Below are positions 6,869 through 13,726 of a stretch of 64,000 bases of DNA, in pieces (the first letter of the stretch is position 1; each line of letters opens with the position of its first letter). The stretch lies in NCBI GenBank assembly GCA_905216055.1, contig CAJMSH010000002.1, positions 1-64,000 on the forward strand, read 5' to 3'. A model generated the notes under the pieces. That model did not search any database and was not told the origin of the DNA. It saw nothing but the letters and a program-made list of their open reading frames with translations. This stretch comes from an uncultured bacterium. GTDB lineage: Bacteria; Cyanobacteriota; Vampirovibrionia; Gastranaerophilales; Gastranaerophilaceae. The position numbers were made by a program, and so were the translations under genes.

Positions 6869-7039
6869 ATGACAAACAAAGAATTTGAACAAGATTTAAT
6901 TAAAAGATTAAAAAACGAAATTGAATACCTAGAGTTAAAACTTAAAGATTGTAGAAATTATGAAAAGGAATGCATTATCAAAAGTCAAATCAGTTATAAA
7001 AAAGGACAAATTAAATATTACATAGAAAACCCATTATAA
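6869..7039 (+). CDS. Unknown 56-residue coiled-coil protein
   Basis: A short open frame MTNKEFEQDLIKRLKNEIEYL... of 56 residues, almost wholly charged coiled coil with two cysteines (DCRNYEKECIIK). AAGAGG sits 6 nt before ATG 6869 and element copy 5 lies just upstream, the same arrangement as for the other accessory genes, which supports it being real despite its size. Confidence 0.5.
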   Translation: MTNKEFEQDLIKRLKNEIEYLELKLKDCRNYEKECIIKSQISYKKGQIKYYIENPL

Positions 7040-7058
7040 GACATAAGGAGATAAAATT

Positions 7059-7259
7059 ATGGCACTAAAAAACAAAAATGATATGTTGTTCGGAACTAAA
7101 ATTTACAATAATAAAACTAATGAAATAGGGTTACTTATTTATACTTGGACAAATTCATTTGCTGATAGAGATATTGAATATGCAACCTGTGTTGATAAAA
7201 ACGGGAAAAGATATAACATTGAAATGGACGAAATAACTCCTGTTGATACTATGGAATAA
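7059..7259 (+). CDS. Unknown small protein, probable SH3-like beta fold
   Basis: A 66-residue protein with ATAAGGAG before ATG 7059, 19 nt after the previous stop. The pattern of short strands (GTKIYNNKTNEIGLLIYTW ... YATCVDKNGKRYNIEMDEI) suggests a small beta barrel like those of many phage hypothetical proteins. Function unknown. Confidence 0.5.
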   Translation: MALKNKNDMLFGTKIYNNKTNEIGLLIYTWTNSFADRDIEYATCVDKNGKRYNIEMDEITPVDTME

Positions 7260-7274
7260 CATTAGGATAGATAT

Positions 7275-7469
7275 ATGGATGAGGAAAAACGATACGAGAA
7301 TTTTTTAATTGAACTTAGAGAGTTATGTCTTTATCATGGATTTACAATAGATGGGACAATTACTCAATATGAAGATTTACTTGATGTTAATTATAAAATG
7401 GATATGAATAATAACACCATAACCCCAACTATGATTGCATTTGTTGGTTTACCTTCTGATTGTAAATAA
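7275..7469 (+). CDS. Unknown small protein
   Basis: A 64-residue protein, 15 nt after the previous gene, weak ribosome site (AGGATAG). Begins MDEEKRYENFLIELRELCLYHGF and shares a general layout with the protein at 6183-6407 (helix, then G-containing turn, then Y-rich strand). It is the last rightward gene before the convergent early operon. Confidence 0.45.
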   Translation: MDEEKRYENFLIELRELCLYHGFTIDGTITQYEDLLDVNYKMDMNNNTITPTMIAFVGLPSDCK

Positions 7470-7520
7470 TTTGCCTTATATAAAAAACTTGAGTATCATA
7501 CCAATGATTTGATTTGTCTG

Positions 7521-7560
7521 AAAAGAGTCTCTTCTCCGAATAAAAAGAGGCTCTTTATTT
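7521..7560. terminator. Bidirectional terminator between convergent prophage blocks
   Basis: AAGAGTCTCTT and AAGAGGCTCTT pair with one mismatch around an 11-nt loop, flanked by A-run and T-run, so it can end transcription from both sides. It separates the rightward accessory genes from the leftward early operon. Confidence 0.65.
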
Positions 7561-7830
7561 GTTTTCAAGATATTCTAAATATCTTCTGTAGCACATTGCA
7601 AAAACAGTGTCTTCAGCTAAAGCATTACTTGCTAGTCCACTTTTTACAACGTCTTTCGGCATACTAAAATAATCTTGAGGATTGTCTCCCAATCTTATTA
7701 TAAGTGTTCCTTCTGATGAAAAAGAACGTTTTTTACAAAAATAATAATCCCTCATTTCATCAGAACCTAAATATAAACAATCATCACAATCGTGTTTATA
7801 TAATGGTTTTTCAGCTTGTAATACAGACAT
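7555..7830 (-). CDS. Unknown Cys-containing small protein
   Basis: A 91-residue protein. The N-terminal part has HDCDDCLYLG and a later YYFCKKR, a Cys/His grouping that could bind zinc. The remainder (GDNPQDYFSMPKDVV ... FAMCYRRYLEYLENK) is helical. AGGAGAAAAAC precedes ATG 7830. It is the last gene of the leftward block and is separated from the Mor gene by a hairpin terminator, so it may have its own promoter. Confidence 0.55.
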   Translation of the reverse strand: MSVLQAEKPLYKHDCDDCLYLGSDEMRDYYFCKKRSFSSEGTLIIRLGDNPQDYFSMPKDVVKSGLASNALAEDTVFAMCYRRYLEYLENK

Positions 7831-7855
7831 GTTTTTCTCCTATACATGTATTATA

Positions 7856-7891
7856 CAAAAAAAACTTCAATAACATATTAGCCATTGAAGT
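7856..7891 (-). terminator. Terminator after the Mor gene
   Basis: On the minus strand ACTTCAAT (7891-7884) pairs with ATTGAAGT (7871-7864) and is followed by eight T. It would end the early transcript before the Cys-rich gene; the TGTATAAT box just after it (minus strand) may be a -10 for that gene. Confidence 0.6.
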
Positions 7892-7921
7892 AAAGAAAGA
7901 CTGGTGTTGTAAAGCTATTTT

Positions 7922-8218
7922 TTAGGAGTGATTTTTATTTTGAAGGTGATTTTCAATAATTTTATAAATATATCGTTGGGAATAACCACATTCTAAGGCA
8001 AGACGGTTTATCGTGTATTTTCTGCCATCATACTGGCTTATAATATATCTTTTTTTTACCTCACTAAAAGCGTTTCTTGGTATTGTAACAGTTAACCCCG
8101 GAGTTAAAAAAATCAAAGCCAAAGCAGAGCGTATGCCGGCTGATTCTGCAATTGTCTTTAAATCATCATTTGGCATATCTTCAGGTTTTATATAATCCAT
8201 CCAAGGTTTATATTCCAT
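7922..8218 (-). CDS. Mor-family middle operon transcription activator
   Basis: A 98-residue protein. The C-terminal half has the Mor/C activator layout: a strand with TPGLTVTIPRNAF, then RYIISQYDGRKYTINRLALECGYSQRYIYKII as a helix-turn-helix. In phage Mu, Mor switches on middle transcription leading to late gene expression. Here it is the end of the early operon, as in Mu. GAGGAG lies before ATG 8218. A hammerhead ribozyme ends 23 nt upstream, so the mature mRNA would start with the ribozyme's 3' remnant. Confidence 0.8.
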   Translation of the reverse strand: MEYKPWMDYIKPEDMPNDDLKTIAESAGIRSALALIFLTPGLTVTIPRNAFSEVKKRYIISQYDGRKYTINRLALECGYSQRYIYKIIENHLQNKNHS

Positions 8219-8241
8219 AATCTCCTCATACTTATTTATTT

Positions 8242-8306
8242 GGTCTCATCAGTTAACGCATTACGTTAAGACGGTCAGCTTGCACCGTTAGCCGACCGTT
8301 TCGACC
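8242..8306 (-). ncRNA. Type II hammerhead ribozyme A
   Basis: On the minus strand the order is GGTC, GAAA, stem III CGGTCGGC/GCTGACCG with an 11-nt loop, then T and the cleavage C (8270), stem I TTAACG/CGTTAA with loop TAATG, then CTGATGA and GACC. All invariant core residues (CUGAUGA, GAAA, U16.1, C17) are present and the G10.1-C11.1 pair is kept. Stem II is the open one, which defines type II. Predicted cleavage is between 8270 and 8269. It starts three nt after the stop of the 8310-8582 gene. Confidence 0.9.
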
Positions 8307-8309
8307 TGT

Positions 8310-8582
8310 TTAGGCTTTTGTTTTCCTTAACTCTTCCTCCTCAAGAATATCTTCGATTTTTGACTGAGTTTTAAATAATTCACAAAGCATAATTTCTTGG
8401 GGTCTAACTTCTTCAATTAACTTTGCCATTTTATGTAAGTTATCAAAAATAACTGTAACTTCTTGTGGAGAAGTACTATGTACTTTAATGACACAATCTG
8501 CAATTTTGATTTTTAACTTTTCAACATTTACCTGATACTCTGTGATTTCTCTCATTAGAACATCTAGTGCTAAATTTCCCAT
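8310..8582 (-). CDS. Unknown early prophage protein
   Basis: A 90-residue helical protein (MGNLALDVLMREITEYQVNVEKLKIKI...) with amphipathic heptad-like spacing and an acidic/lysine C-terminal tail. AAAGGAG lies before ATG 8582. The gene is bracketed by two hammerhead ribozymes, one 24 nt upstream of its start and one just after its stop, so its mRNA could be cut out as a monocistronic piece. No family recognised. Confidence 0.6.
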   Translation of the reverse strand: MGNLALDVLMREITEYQVNVEKLKIKIADCVIKVHSTSPQEVTVIFDNLHKMAKLIEEVRPQEIMLCELFKTQSKIEDILEEEELRKTKA

Positions 8583-8606
8583 TTTTTTCTCCTTTACTTT
8601 TAAATT

Positions 8607-8663
8607 GGTCTCATCAGTTAGAGCCTTACTCTAAGACGGTCAGTTTTACTGACCGTTTCGACC
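8607..8663 (-). ncRNA. Type II hammerhead ribozyme B
   Basis: On the minus strand: GGTC, GAAA, stem III CGGTCAG/CTGACCG with loop TAAAA, T and cleavage C (8635), stem I TTAGAG/CTCTAA with loop TAAGG, CTGATGA, GACC. Stem I differs from copy A at both paired positions (AG/CT versus AC/GT context) while pairing is kept, and the stem III loop is shorter. Predicted cleavage is between 8635 and 8634. It lies between the stop at 8674 and ATG 8582. Confidence 0.92.
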
Positions 8664-8673
8664 TGCGTTAATC

Positions 8674-8994
8674 TTAACAAGGAGGCATATTGGTAGGTGT
8701 TAACATTTCCATCAAATCTCTCTCCATTTTTGTCAGAATTGCGATTTGACCTTCAATGACTTTGCAATCCATTTCTCGTTCATATCTACCGCTCCAATTG
8801 TCTTTTTCAAGAGCCACATCTGCGTATTTTAATTTAGCAATCTTTAATTCTTCTTCAAGAACAATTTTTTGATTTTTAATTAAACCCATCATTGCACACT
8901 CTTTTTTGTCATTTTCATCATGAGTAATCTCTCCAAAGAATTGATTATCTCTCATTTTTGACATTTCTTCGTTTGTTTTTTCAATTGTTAACAT
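8674..8994 (-). CDS. Unknown early prophage protein
   Basis: A 106-residue charged helical protein (LTIEKTNEEMSKMRDNQFFGEI ... EEELKIAKLKYADVALEKDN) ending in MLTPTNMPPC. GGAGAAAAAC precedes ATG 8994. Its stop is 10 nt before hammerhead B, which would leave the mRNA with a short 3' hairpin (stem III) and a 2',3'-cyclic phosphate end. No recognised domain. Confidence 0.6.
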   Translation of the reverse strand: MLTIEKTNEEMSKMRDNQFFGEITHDENDKKECAMMGLIKNQKIVLEEELKIAKLKYADVALEKDNWSGRYEREMDCKVIEGQIAILTKMERDLMEMLTPTNMPPC

Positions 8995-9021
8995 AGTTTT
9001 TCTCCTTTACTTTCTCTTCTA

Positions 9022-9471
9022 CTACTCAAGTGTGGCCGCACTTTTTTCTAAATTCTTTTTTATAGCCGTTATTGCCTGTATAACCTTGCAGGCTTTGGCT
9101 CTTGTTAAAAACATAATGTCATCAACTTTAAATTTTGATTTTAAAAATTTTCTAAGAGATTTTTTTGCATATTTATCAGTGTTGTAATATGCAAGGTCTC
9201 TCCATAAACCTTCAATCATTCTTAATTGAGCACTTGTAGCCATTTCCTCATCACGATTTAAATTCTCGTATTTTTTCGGGTGTTTAACCCACTTATTAGA
9301 TGCGATAGCTCTTTCTTCAAGAATCTCGATAAAAATACCGGCTTCTGTAAATGTAAGATTCTTTGAACTTTGGACATCAAAAGACATAAGCATTTCTCGG
9401 TATAAATCATCATCCATACCTAATATGTTTTTTAATGCATGTATTTTTCTAATCTGAAAAGTCGTAGCCAT
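9022..9471 (-). CDS. GemA/gp16-like regulatory protein (DUF1018)
   Basis: A 149-residue protein matching the Mu gp16/GemA family: N-terminal TTFQIRKIHALKNILGMDDDLYREML, a central KKYENLNRDEEMATSAQLRMIEGLWRDL block, and a C-terminal helix pair. In Mu, GemA is an early/middle protein that modulates host gene expression and supercoiling. The start overlaps the preceding membrane gene by 23 nt. It lies downstream of the transposase genes, as expected in Mu-like early operons. Confidence 0.8.
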   Translation of the reverse strand: MATTFQIRKIHALKNILGMDDDLYREMLMSFDVQSSKNLTFTEAGIFIEILEERAIASNKWVKHPKKYENLNRDEEMATSAQLRMIEGLWRDLAYYNTDKYAKKSLRKFLKSKFKVDDIMFLTRAKACKVIQAITAIKKNLEKSAATLE

Positions 9472-9613
9472 ATTTAATTCTCATATCATCGAGTTGTAAT
9501 TCTCGTCCGTGTTTAATACCGATTTGCACTCCCAAAATAAAAATGGCAAGAGCTATTAAAAAGATGTTTAACCATAATGAAGTGTCGGGTCGGAATTTCT
9601 TACCTTCGTGCAT
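9449..9613 (-). CDS. Small single-pass membrane protein
   Basis: A 54-residue open frame, MHEGKKFRPDTSLW then the hydrophobic helix LNIFLIALAIFILGVQIGI and a charged tail (KHGRELQLDDMRIKYGYDFSD). AAGGAGATATTAAA stands before ATG 9613. It sits between the MuB-type gene and the gp16 gene, overlapping the latter by 23 nt. Predicted topology is one transmembrane helix. Function unknown; superinfection or membrane-signalling roles are possible but unproven. Confidence 0.6.
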   Translation of the reverse strand: MHEGKKFRPDTSLWLNIFLIALAIFILGVQIGIKHGRELQLDDMRIKYGYDFSD

Positions 9614-9625
9614 TTTAATATCTCC

Positions 9626-10504
9626 TTATGCCATTAATAATTTGGAAGTTTCTTGGATCACAGCACTATCGACCTCAGCCTTGTCGTTAAAACGAGCAAT
9701 GCTAATGCTGTGTGTTATTAAGTGTTCTAATCTTCGTGTATTTCCATCTGAATACTGAAGATATACATCTGCTAAATCAGGGTTTTGACCAACTGCTCTA
9801 AGAATGTCTTGAATATCTACAAGTTGGATTCTATTGAGTATTTTGGTGTATTTAACTCTTGAATAGAGTTGGTCATACTGATTGTTGTACCCTTTTAAGT
9901 TCTCAAGTAGAATAGACCTTCCTACTAAAAGAACCCCAACGCCTGTTTTATCGTGTATTCTACGAGCTATTTCTAAAGCTCTGTACGGTAAATTTTCTGC
10001 TTCATCGATAATTAAAAGTCTGCCAGATTGATTTAACTTTCTAACAACTTCGTCCATTAAATCATATACAGAGCCTTTACCTGCAAGACCTAAACGTCTG
10101 TGAATCTCTTTTAAAAGTGATTTTGCGGTATATCCTGAATCACTTTCAATTAAAATTGAATCCATAAACATTTTGGTATATCTTTTTACCGCAACTGTTT
10201 TTCCAAGTCCGGCACACCCAACACAAACGCCAATTTTACCCTGTGTATGACACAATCTACCAATCTCATTTATATAACGAGAAGTTGAAATATCTACAAA
10301 TGGTAGGTCATTATTACTAATACGTTCACGTTCACGATTAATGAAATTATTTATAGCATCAGTGATTTTGTCATTTTTACCGTTATAATTGTCATTAATC
10401 CACATACTTATTGTTGATTTAGCAAGACCTGTAGCAGTCGCAACAAAAGCAATACTGTAGTTTTTTGATTCCATTAACTCTTTTAATTCTGCTCTAATAT
10501 CCAT
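9626..10504 (-). CDS. MuB-type AAA+ transposition ATPase (prophage copy)
   Basis: A 292-residue protein that would bind target DNA as an ATP-dependent filament and activate the transposase. Residues 1-60 form a helix-turn-helix (SIAFVATATGLAKSTISMWIND), as in MuB. Walker A is GCAGLGKT and Walker B LLIIDEAEN; a sensor-like VLLVGRS follows. ATG 10504 has AAAGGAG six nt upstream, inside the end of the transposase gene, so the two overlap by 11 nt. A TTG at 10510 is an alternative start. Confidence 0.85.
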   Translation of the reverse strand: MDIRAELKELMESKNYSIAFVATATGLAKSTISMWINDNYNGKNDKITDAINNFINRERERISNNDLPFVDISTSRYINEIGRLCHTQGKIGVCVGCAGLGKTVAVKRYTKMFMDSILIESDSGYTAKSLLKEIHRRLGLAGKGSVYDLMDEVVRKLNQSGRLLIIDEAENLPYRALEIARRIHDKTGVGVLLVGRSILLENLKGYNNQYDQLYSRVKYTKILNRIQLVDIQDILRAVGQNPDLADVYLQYSDGNTRRLEHLITHSISIARFNDKAEVDSAVIQETSKLLMA

Positions 10505-12452
10505 TTGCAACTCCTTTGGCTCTTTCTGCTAAAATTTTGTCTGTTTCGTATAAATAAAGTGGCTTTTCTTCCTTTTTCTCTTCATTAAGGAATATCGATA
10601 AATCATATTGCCCAAAGGCTTCCATCTCTTTATTTTTACGAATAACTTTGTCCATATTTGTGTTTGCGAATTTTGTAATTTTAGGCTTAGCTTCCTTTTC
10701 TACACTTGCATACGCAGCTTTGTAGTTTTCGCATTGTTCTTCCAATGGTATTTGTTGAATTTGTTTGATATATGCTTTGGCAATCTTATAATTACGTTTT
10801 TTATTTGCCATTGCTTCCTTAAATTCTTCTTTTGAAACCTCATTAGCATATAATGCAGCGACAGCTCTTACTGCCGTTGTTTTCCCTACAAATTCATCAT
10901 TATCTGCTCTAAAGACCCAAGCCTCTTTATAATTCTCTATATCTCTGCGAAGATAAACTTTAAGACTTGTTTTTGAAATCATCCAATCTGACCAATAAGT
11001 GATGCCTAATTGATTGTCTTTAATTCCGTTTCGACCTATTGTAAATGTTCTTGAGGTTCTCATACAGAAAAGTTTTAGAGCATCATTTGAAGCGACTCTT
11101 TTTTCAGTAAATTCTCTATTAAACAATTCATCAGGAGACATCCCTTGAAGATTTTTTCCTGTAGATGGGCGTTTATTTAGTATGTTTACAATAAAGTCAT
11201 CAAAAATTGTTTTAAATTTTTCAAATGGCATAATTTTGCCGGCTTTAATTTCACCTAATAGCTTTTCAGGTCTTTCGACAACATTGCCACCTCTATATCC
11301 AACACTATGCTTTGATAATAATTCCTTTATCTTTAAAAAATCACGTTCTATTGGCTTTGTTTGAGCATTATATGGCAATGCAAAGTGAACTCTAACATCT
11401 AACTCAGCTAACATTGAGCGAGTTTTTACCTGTGTTTTATCTACTGACATAACACTGCGACCACCTGCAAAATCTTTAGAACGATAATCTTTCCCGTTAT
11501 CTATAATCACCGAATCCGGTAAACCATAGCCTTTAGCCGCATAATAAAAAGTTTGGAAAATATGGTCGGAATTTGGATGTCCGTATTGAAGTAACCAACC
11601 AAGCCATTTGCCAGACTTATAGTCTCTCCACGCTGTAACCCAAGGGAAAATAACGTCTCCTTCAGGTGAAAGACAAGCTACGTCTATTTGTGCATGATCA
11701 GAAACCCAAACTTTTCCACAAATAATATTGTCATAATCTCTGTCGATAAAGTTTCCATATCTGGTATTCCAAGCAGCATAACCATATCGAGCTAAATAGA
11801 TGCTTTGTTCGGGCATTTCTTCTTTTAATTTTCGCTTAAATGTAATTCCACTAGGGAATGTTTCTTTATTTACATCTTCATTTTTTCTTGCGAAACCAAA
11901 AGTCTGTTCCCAACAGCTTTGTAAAGATGGAGCACCCTCTACTAAATAAATATTTTTAAAATATTGATAATAAATATCAGGGATTTGAACTCGACAATTT
12001 TTGTGTCCATATTGTGCTAAAAGACCATTAAAGCCATATGATAAATAACGTTTTTTCATATACATAAAGCGTGAATATGACGTTTTAAAATCAGGATTGA
12101 CTCTATTCCAAGCATTAATGTAATCCTTTAGCTTTTGACCTCTTAACCCACTACAAGCAGAAATTATTGTAAGATATTTTTCCGCTTGAGCTTTTGACCA
12201 TTGAGGAACATCACCATATGTCTCAAACTCTGCTGTCTTCTTTGTAAAATACAAGTTTAATAAATTTTCAGGGATAGAGGTTGAACTAATATAGTACTCA
12301 AGCTGTTTTCCATTGCGTACAACTTTATAGGTTAATTCAGCATTTCTGCATTTATTTTTTACTGTTTTCGCTTTTAATGAAAGAATTTTGCAGGCTTCTT
12401 CTAATGAAAGCCAAGTGGGAATATTTAACTTTCCATCAGCTTTTTGATTCAT
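10494..12452 (-). CDS. MuA-type DDE transposase (prophage copy)
   Basis: A 652-residue transposase. The N-terminus has an HTH (LSLEEACKILSLKAKTVKNKCRN). The RNase H-like core shows the catalytic triad: Asp in WVSDHAQ (about 250), Asp in VIIDNGKDYRS (about 316) and Glu in KPIERDF (about 367). A Mu-type C-terminal beta barrel and basic tail follow. It performs strand transfer during lysogenic insertion and replicative transposition. It overlaps the upstream HTH gene by 4 nt (ATGA). Similarity to the second transposase in this window is only at family level. Confidence 0.9.
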   Translation of the reverse strand: MNQKADGKLNIPTWLSLEEACKILSLKAKTVKNKCRNAELTYKVVRNGKQLEYYISSTSIPENLLNLYFTKKTAEFETYGDVPQWSKAQAEKYLTIISACSGLRGQKLKDYINAWNRVNPDFKTSYSRFMYMKKRYLSYGFNGLLAQYGHKNCRVQIPDIYYQYFKNIYLVEGAPSLQSCWEQTFGFARKNEDVNKETFPSGITFKRKLKEEMPEQSIYLARYGYAAWNTRYGNFIDRDYDNIICGKVWVSDHAQIDVACLSPEGDVIFPWVTAWRDYKSGKWLGWLLQYGHPNSDHIFQTFYYAAKGYGLPDSVIIDNGKDYRSKDFAGGRSVMSVDKTQVKTRSMLAELDVRVHFALPYNAQTKPIERDFLKIKELLSKHSVGYRGGNVVERPEKLLGEIKAGKIMPFEKFKTIFDDFIVNILNKRPSTGKNLQGMSPDELFNREFTEKRVASNDALKLFCMRTSRTFTIGRNGIKDNQLGITYWSDWMISKTSLKVYLRRDIENYKEAWVFRADNDEFVGKTTAVRAVAALYANEVSKEEFKEAMANKKRNYKIAKAYIKQIQQIPLEEQCENYKAAYASVEKEAKPKITKFANTNMDKVIRKNKEMEAFGQYDLSIFLNEEKKEEKPLYLYETDKILAERAKGVANGY

Positions 12453-12655
12453 AAATTAGCCTCAATATTTATTCCGAAACACTTTTTTATAATGTATGCA
12501 TCAACTGAAGGACACTCTCTGTCTCCTGAGATATGTTTACGAACAAGGCTGTCTGAGATGTTTATTTCTCTTGCTATATCAATAGCTCTAAGATTATAAA
12601 CACTCATAATAAACTTTAATAAAATTTTCTTTTGGCAAAATGCACAATTGTTCAT
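12449..12655 (-). CDS. Small HTH protein, Ner/repressor-like
   Basis: A 68-residue protein with two N-terminal cysteines (NNCAFCQKK) and a helix-turn-helix, YNLRAIDIAREINISDSLVRKHISGDRECPS. Mu-like phages carry a small Ner regulator just before the transposase; the order and size agree. It probably controls the early promoter. The ribosome site is weak. The fold could equally be a Cro/C1-type repressor. Confidence 0.65.
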   Translation of the reverse strand: MNNCAFCQKKILLKFIMSVYNLRAIDIAREINISDSLVRKHISGDRECPSVDAYIIKKCFGINIEANL

Positions 12656-12661
12656 TAATTT

Positions 12662-12802
12662 CTATTCCTCTCTTGATTGGTATAACTGGGCTATATCAAC
12701 CAAGCTAGTATTGTTGTCAGATTTTTGAATAAGACAATCGGGCAATTTTTTACAGCACAACAAAGCTAGCCCAAATGGCTTACTGTTGTTATGTTTAACC
12801 AC
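12662..12802 (-). CDS. Possible 46-residue protein, first gene of the early operon
   Basis: GTG 12802 is preceded by GAGAGG at 8 nt and opens a 46-codon frame (VKHNNSKPFGLALLCCKKLPDCL... VDIAQLYQSREE) that ends 7 nt before the HTH gene, whose ribosome site (GAGAGGA) lies in its last codons. Composition is compatible with a small three-Cys protein. Without homologues this is tentative; the stretch could instead be a leader or operator region. Confidence 0.4.
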   Translation of the reverse strand: MVKHNNSKPFGLALLCCKKLPDCLIQKSDNNTSLVDIAQLYQSREE

Positions 12803-13015
12803 CGCAATTTCCTCTCAATTATTATTATATTTAAATCTTTTATATTGAAAACACCTAAAAAATCGGCTCTGTCCTGAATAGGACAAATTAAAAAAATAAG
12901 CTCAAATAATTAAAAATAGAAACTTTCAAAGTTTTTTTAAATTTATATATTTTTTTGAAATCGTTTATTTATAAGAAAAATAATTAAAAAATTGTCCTGT
13001 TTATATTAAGAAATG
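12803..13015. other. AT-rich junction between prophage early operon and second transposition module
   Basis: No gene is seen. The stretch is very AT-rich and holds TGTCCTGAATAGGACA (12869-12884), a TGTCCT/AGGACA inverted repeat, and another TTGTCCTG at about 12995. Transposase-binding sites of both elements, the prophage end and the early promoter are all expected here, but I cannot place the exact ends or a target-site duplication. Confidence 0.4.
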
Positions 13016-13726
13016 TTAAGCAAATAACATTTTATTTAGTGCAGAATATTCTTCCTCAAAAGATTTTCCATACTTCCATATCTCCTCTGCCAAGTGAAGA
13101 TGAAATTTATGAGAATATGAACGACTTAATACCTTCCTATAACTCCTCAAATAAATATTTTTAATTTCCAGTCGTTCTTGTTCTTTGTGTTTGCGAGCAT
13201 CCTTATTTACAAGATACTTTTCCGATACATATAAATTATGATTATATAAGTATAAATAAACTTTCGTATTCATGTAAACTCTCTCTTGGGGGATTTTAGG
13301 ATATTTATCAAACTGCTTTAATAGTTCTTTGTACTGTCTATCATAAATTAATGTTCTTAAATATGCATAAAAATTATTCATAGTGTGTTTGGAATATCCA
13401 AATAAATCAATCATTTTTAAGACTTCAACATCAGTGCAAAATCCTCTGACAATGTATTCTATATCTTGTTTTTTATGAAATTCAAAAAATAATGGTAATT
13501 TACTTGTTTGTTGTTTTTTACAAACTTTTTTATTGTAATAATAAGTTCCATCACAATATGTTAGCCGTTCTTCATGAATTAAACCATCAATTATTGGCTT
13601 AAGTTCGCTTGAATCAATCTCTGATATTGTCTCAATCTCATCCAACGAGAACTTGTTTAAACGTTTGCATAGTTTTAATATTCGCTTCTCTTGGATTATT
13701 GACGGCTCAAAATCTTTGCACTTCAT
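13016..13726 (-). CDS. Third gene of a transposition operon, HTH-containing protein of unknown role
   Basis: A 236-residue basic protein. The first 75 residues look like a winged helix (FSLDEIETISEIDSSELKPIIDGLIHEERLTYCDGTYYY). A second HTH-like part is at about 100-125 (TDVEVLKMIDLFGYSKHTMNNFYAYL). It lacks the zinc-finger Cys pattern of TniQ/TnsD. GGAGGT lies before the start, whose ATG shares one base with the stop of the ATPase gene, so it is translationally coupled to the transposition genes and may select targets or recognise ends. Confidence 0.6.
   Translation of the reverse strand: MKCKDFEPSIIQEKRILKLCKRLNKFSLDEIETISEIDSSELKPIIDGLIHEERLTYCDGTYYYNKKVCKKQQTSKLPLFFEFHKKQDIEYIVRGFCTDVEVLKMIDLFGYSKHTMNNFYAYLRTLIYDRQYKELLKQFDKYPKIPQERVYMNTKVYLYLYNHNLYVSEKYLVNKDARKHKEQERLEIKNIYLRSYRKVLSRSYSHKFHLHLAEEIWKYGKSFEEEYSALNKMLFA

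Noticed and set aside
7490..7520. Sixth copy of the intergenic element (GTATCAT and TGTCTGAA near 7.5 kb)
   Set aside because: Only short fragments match, the order and spacing are wrong, and no gene start follows; the stretch is the bidirectional terminator region.
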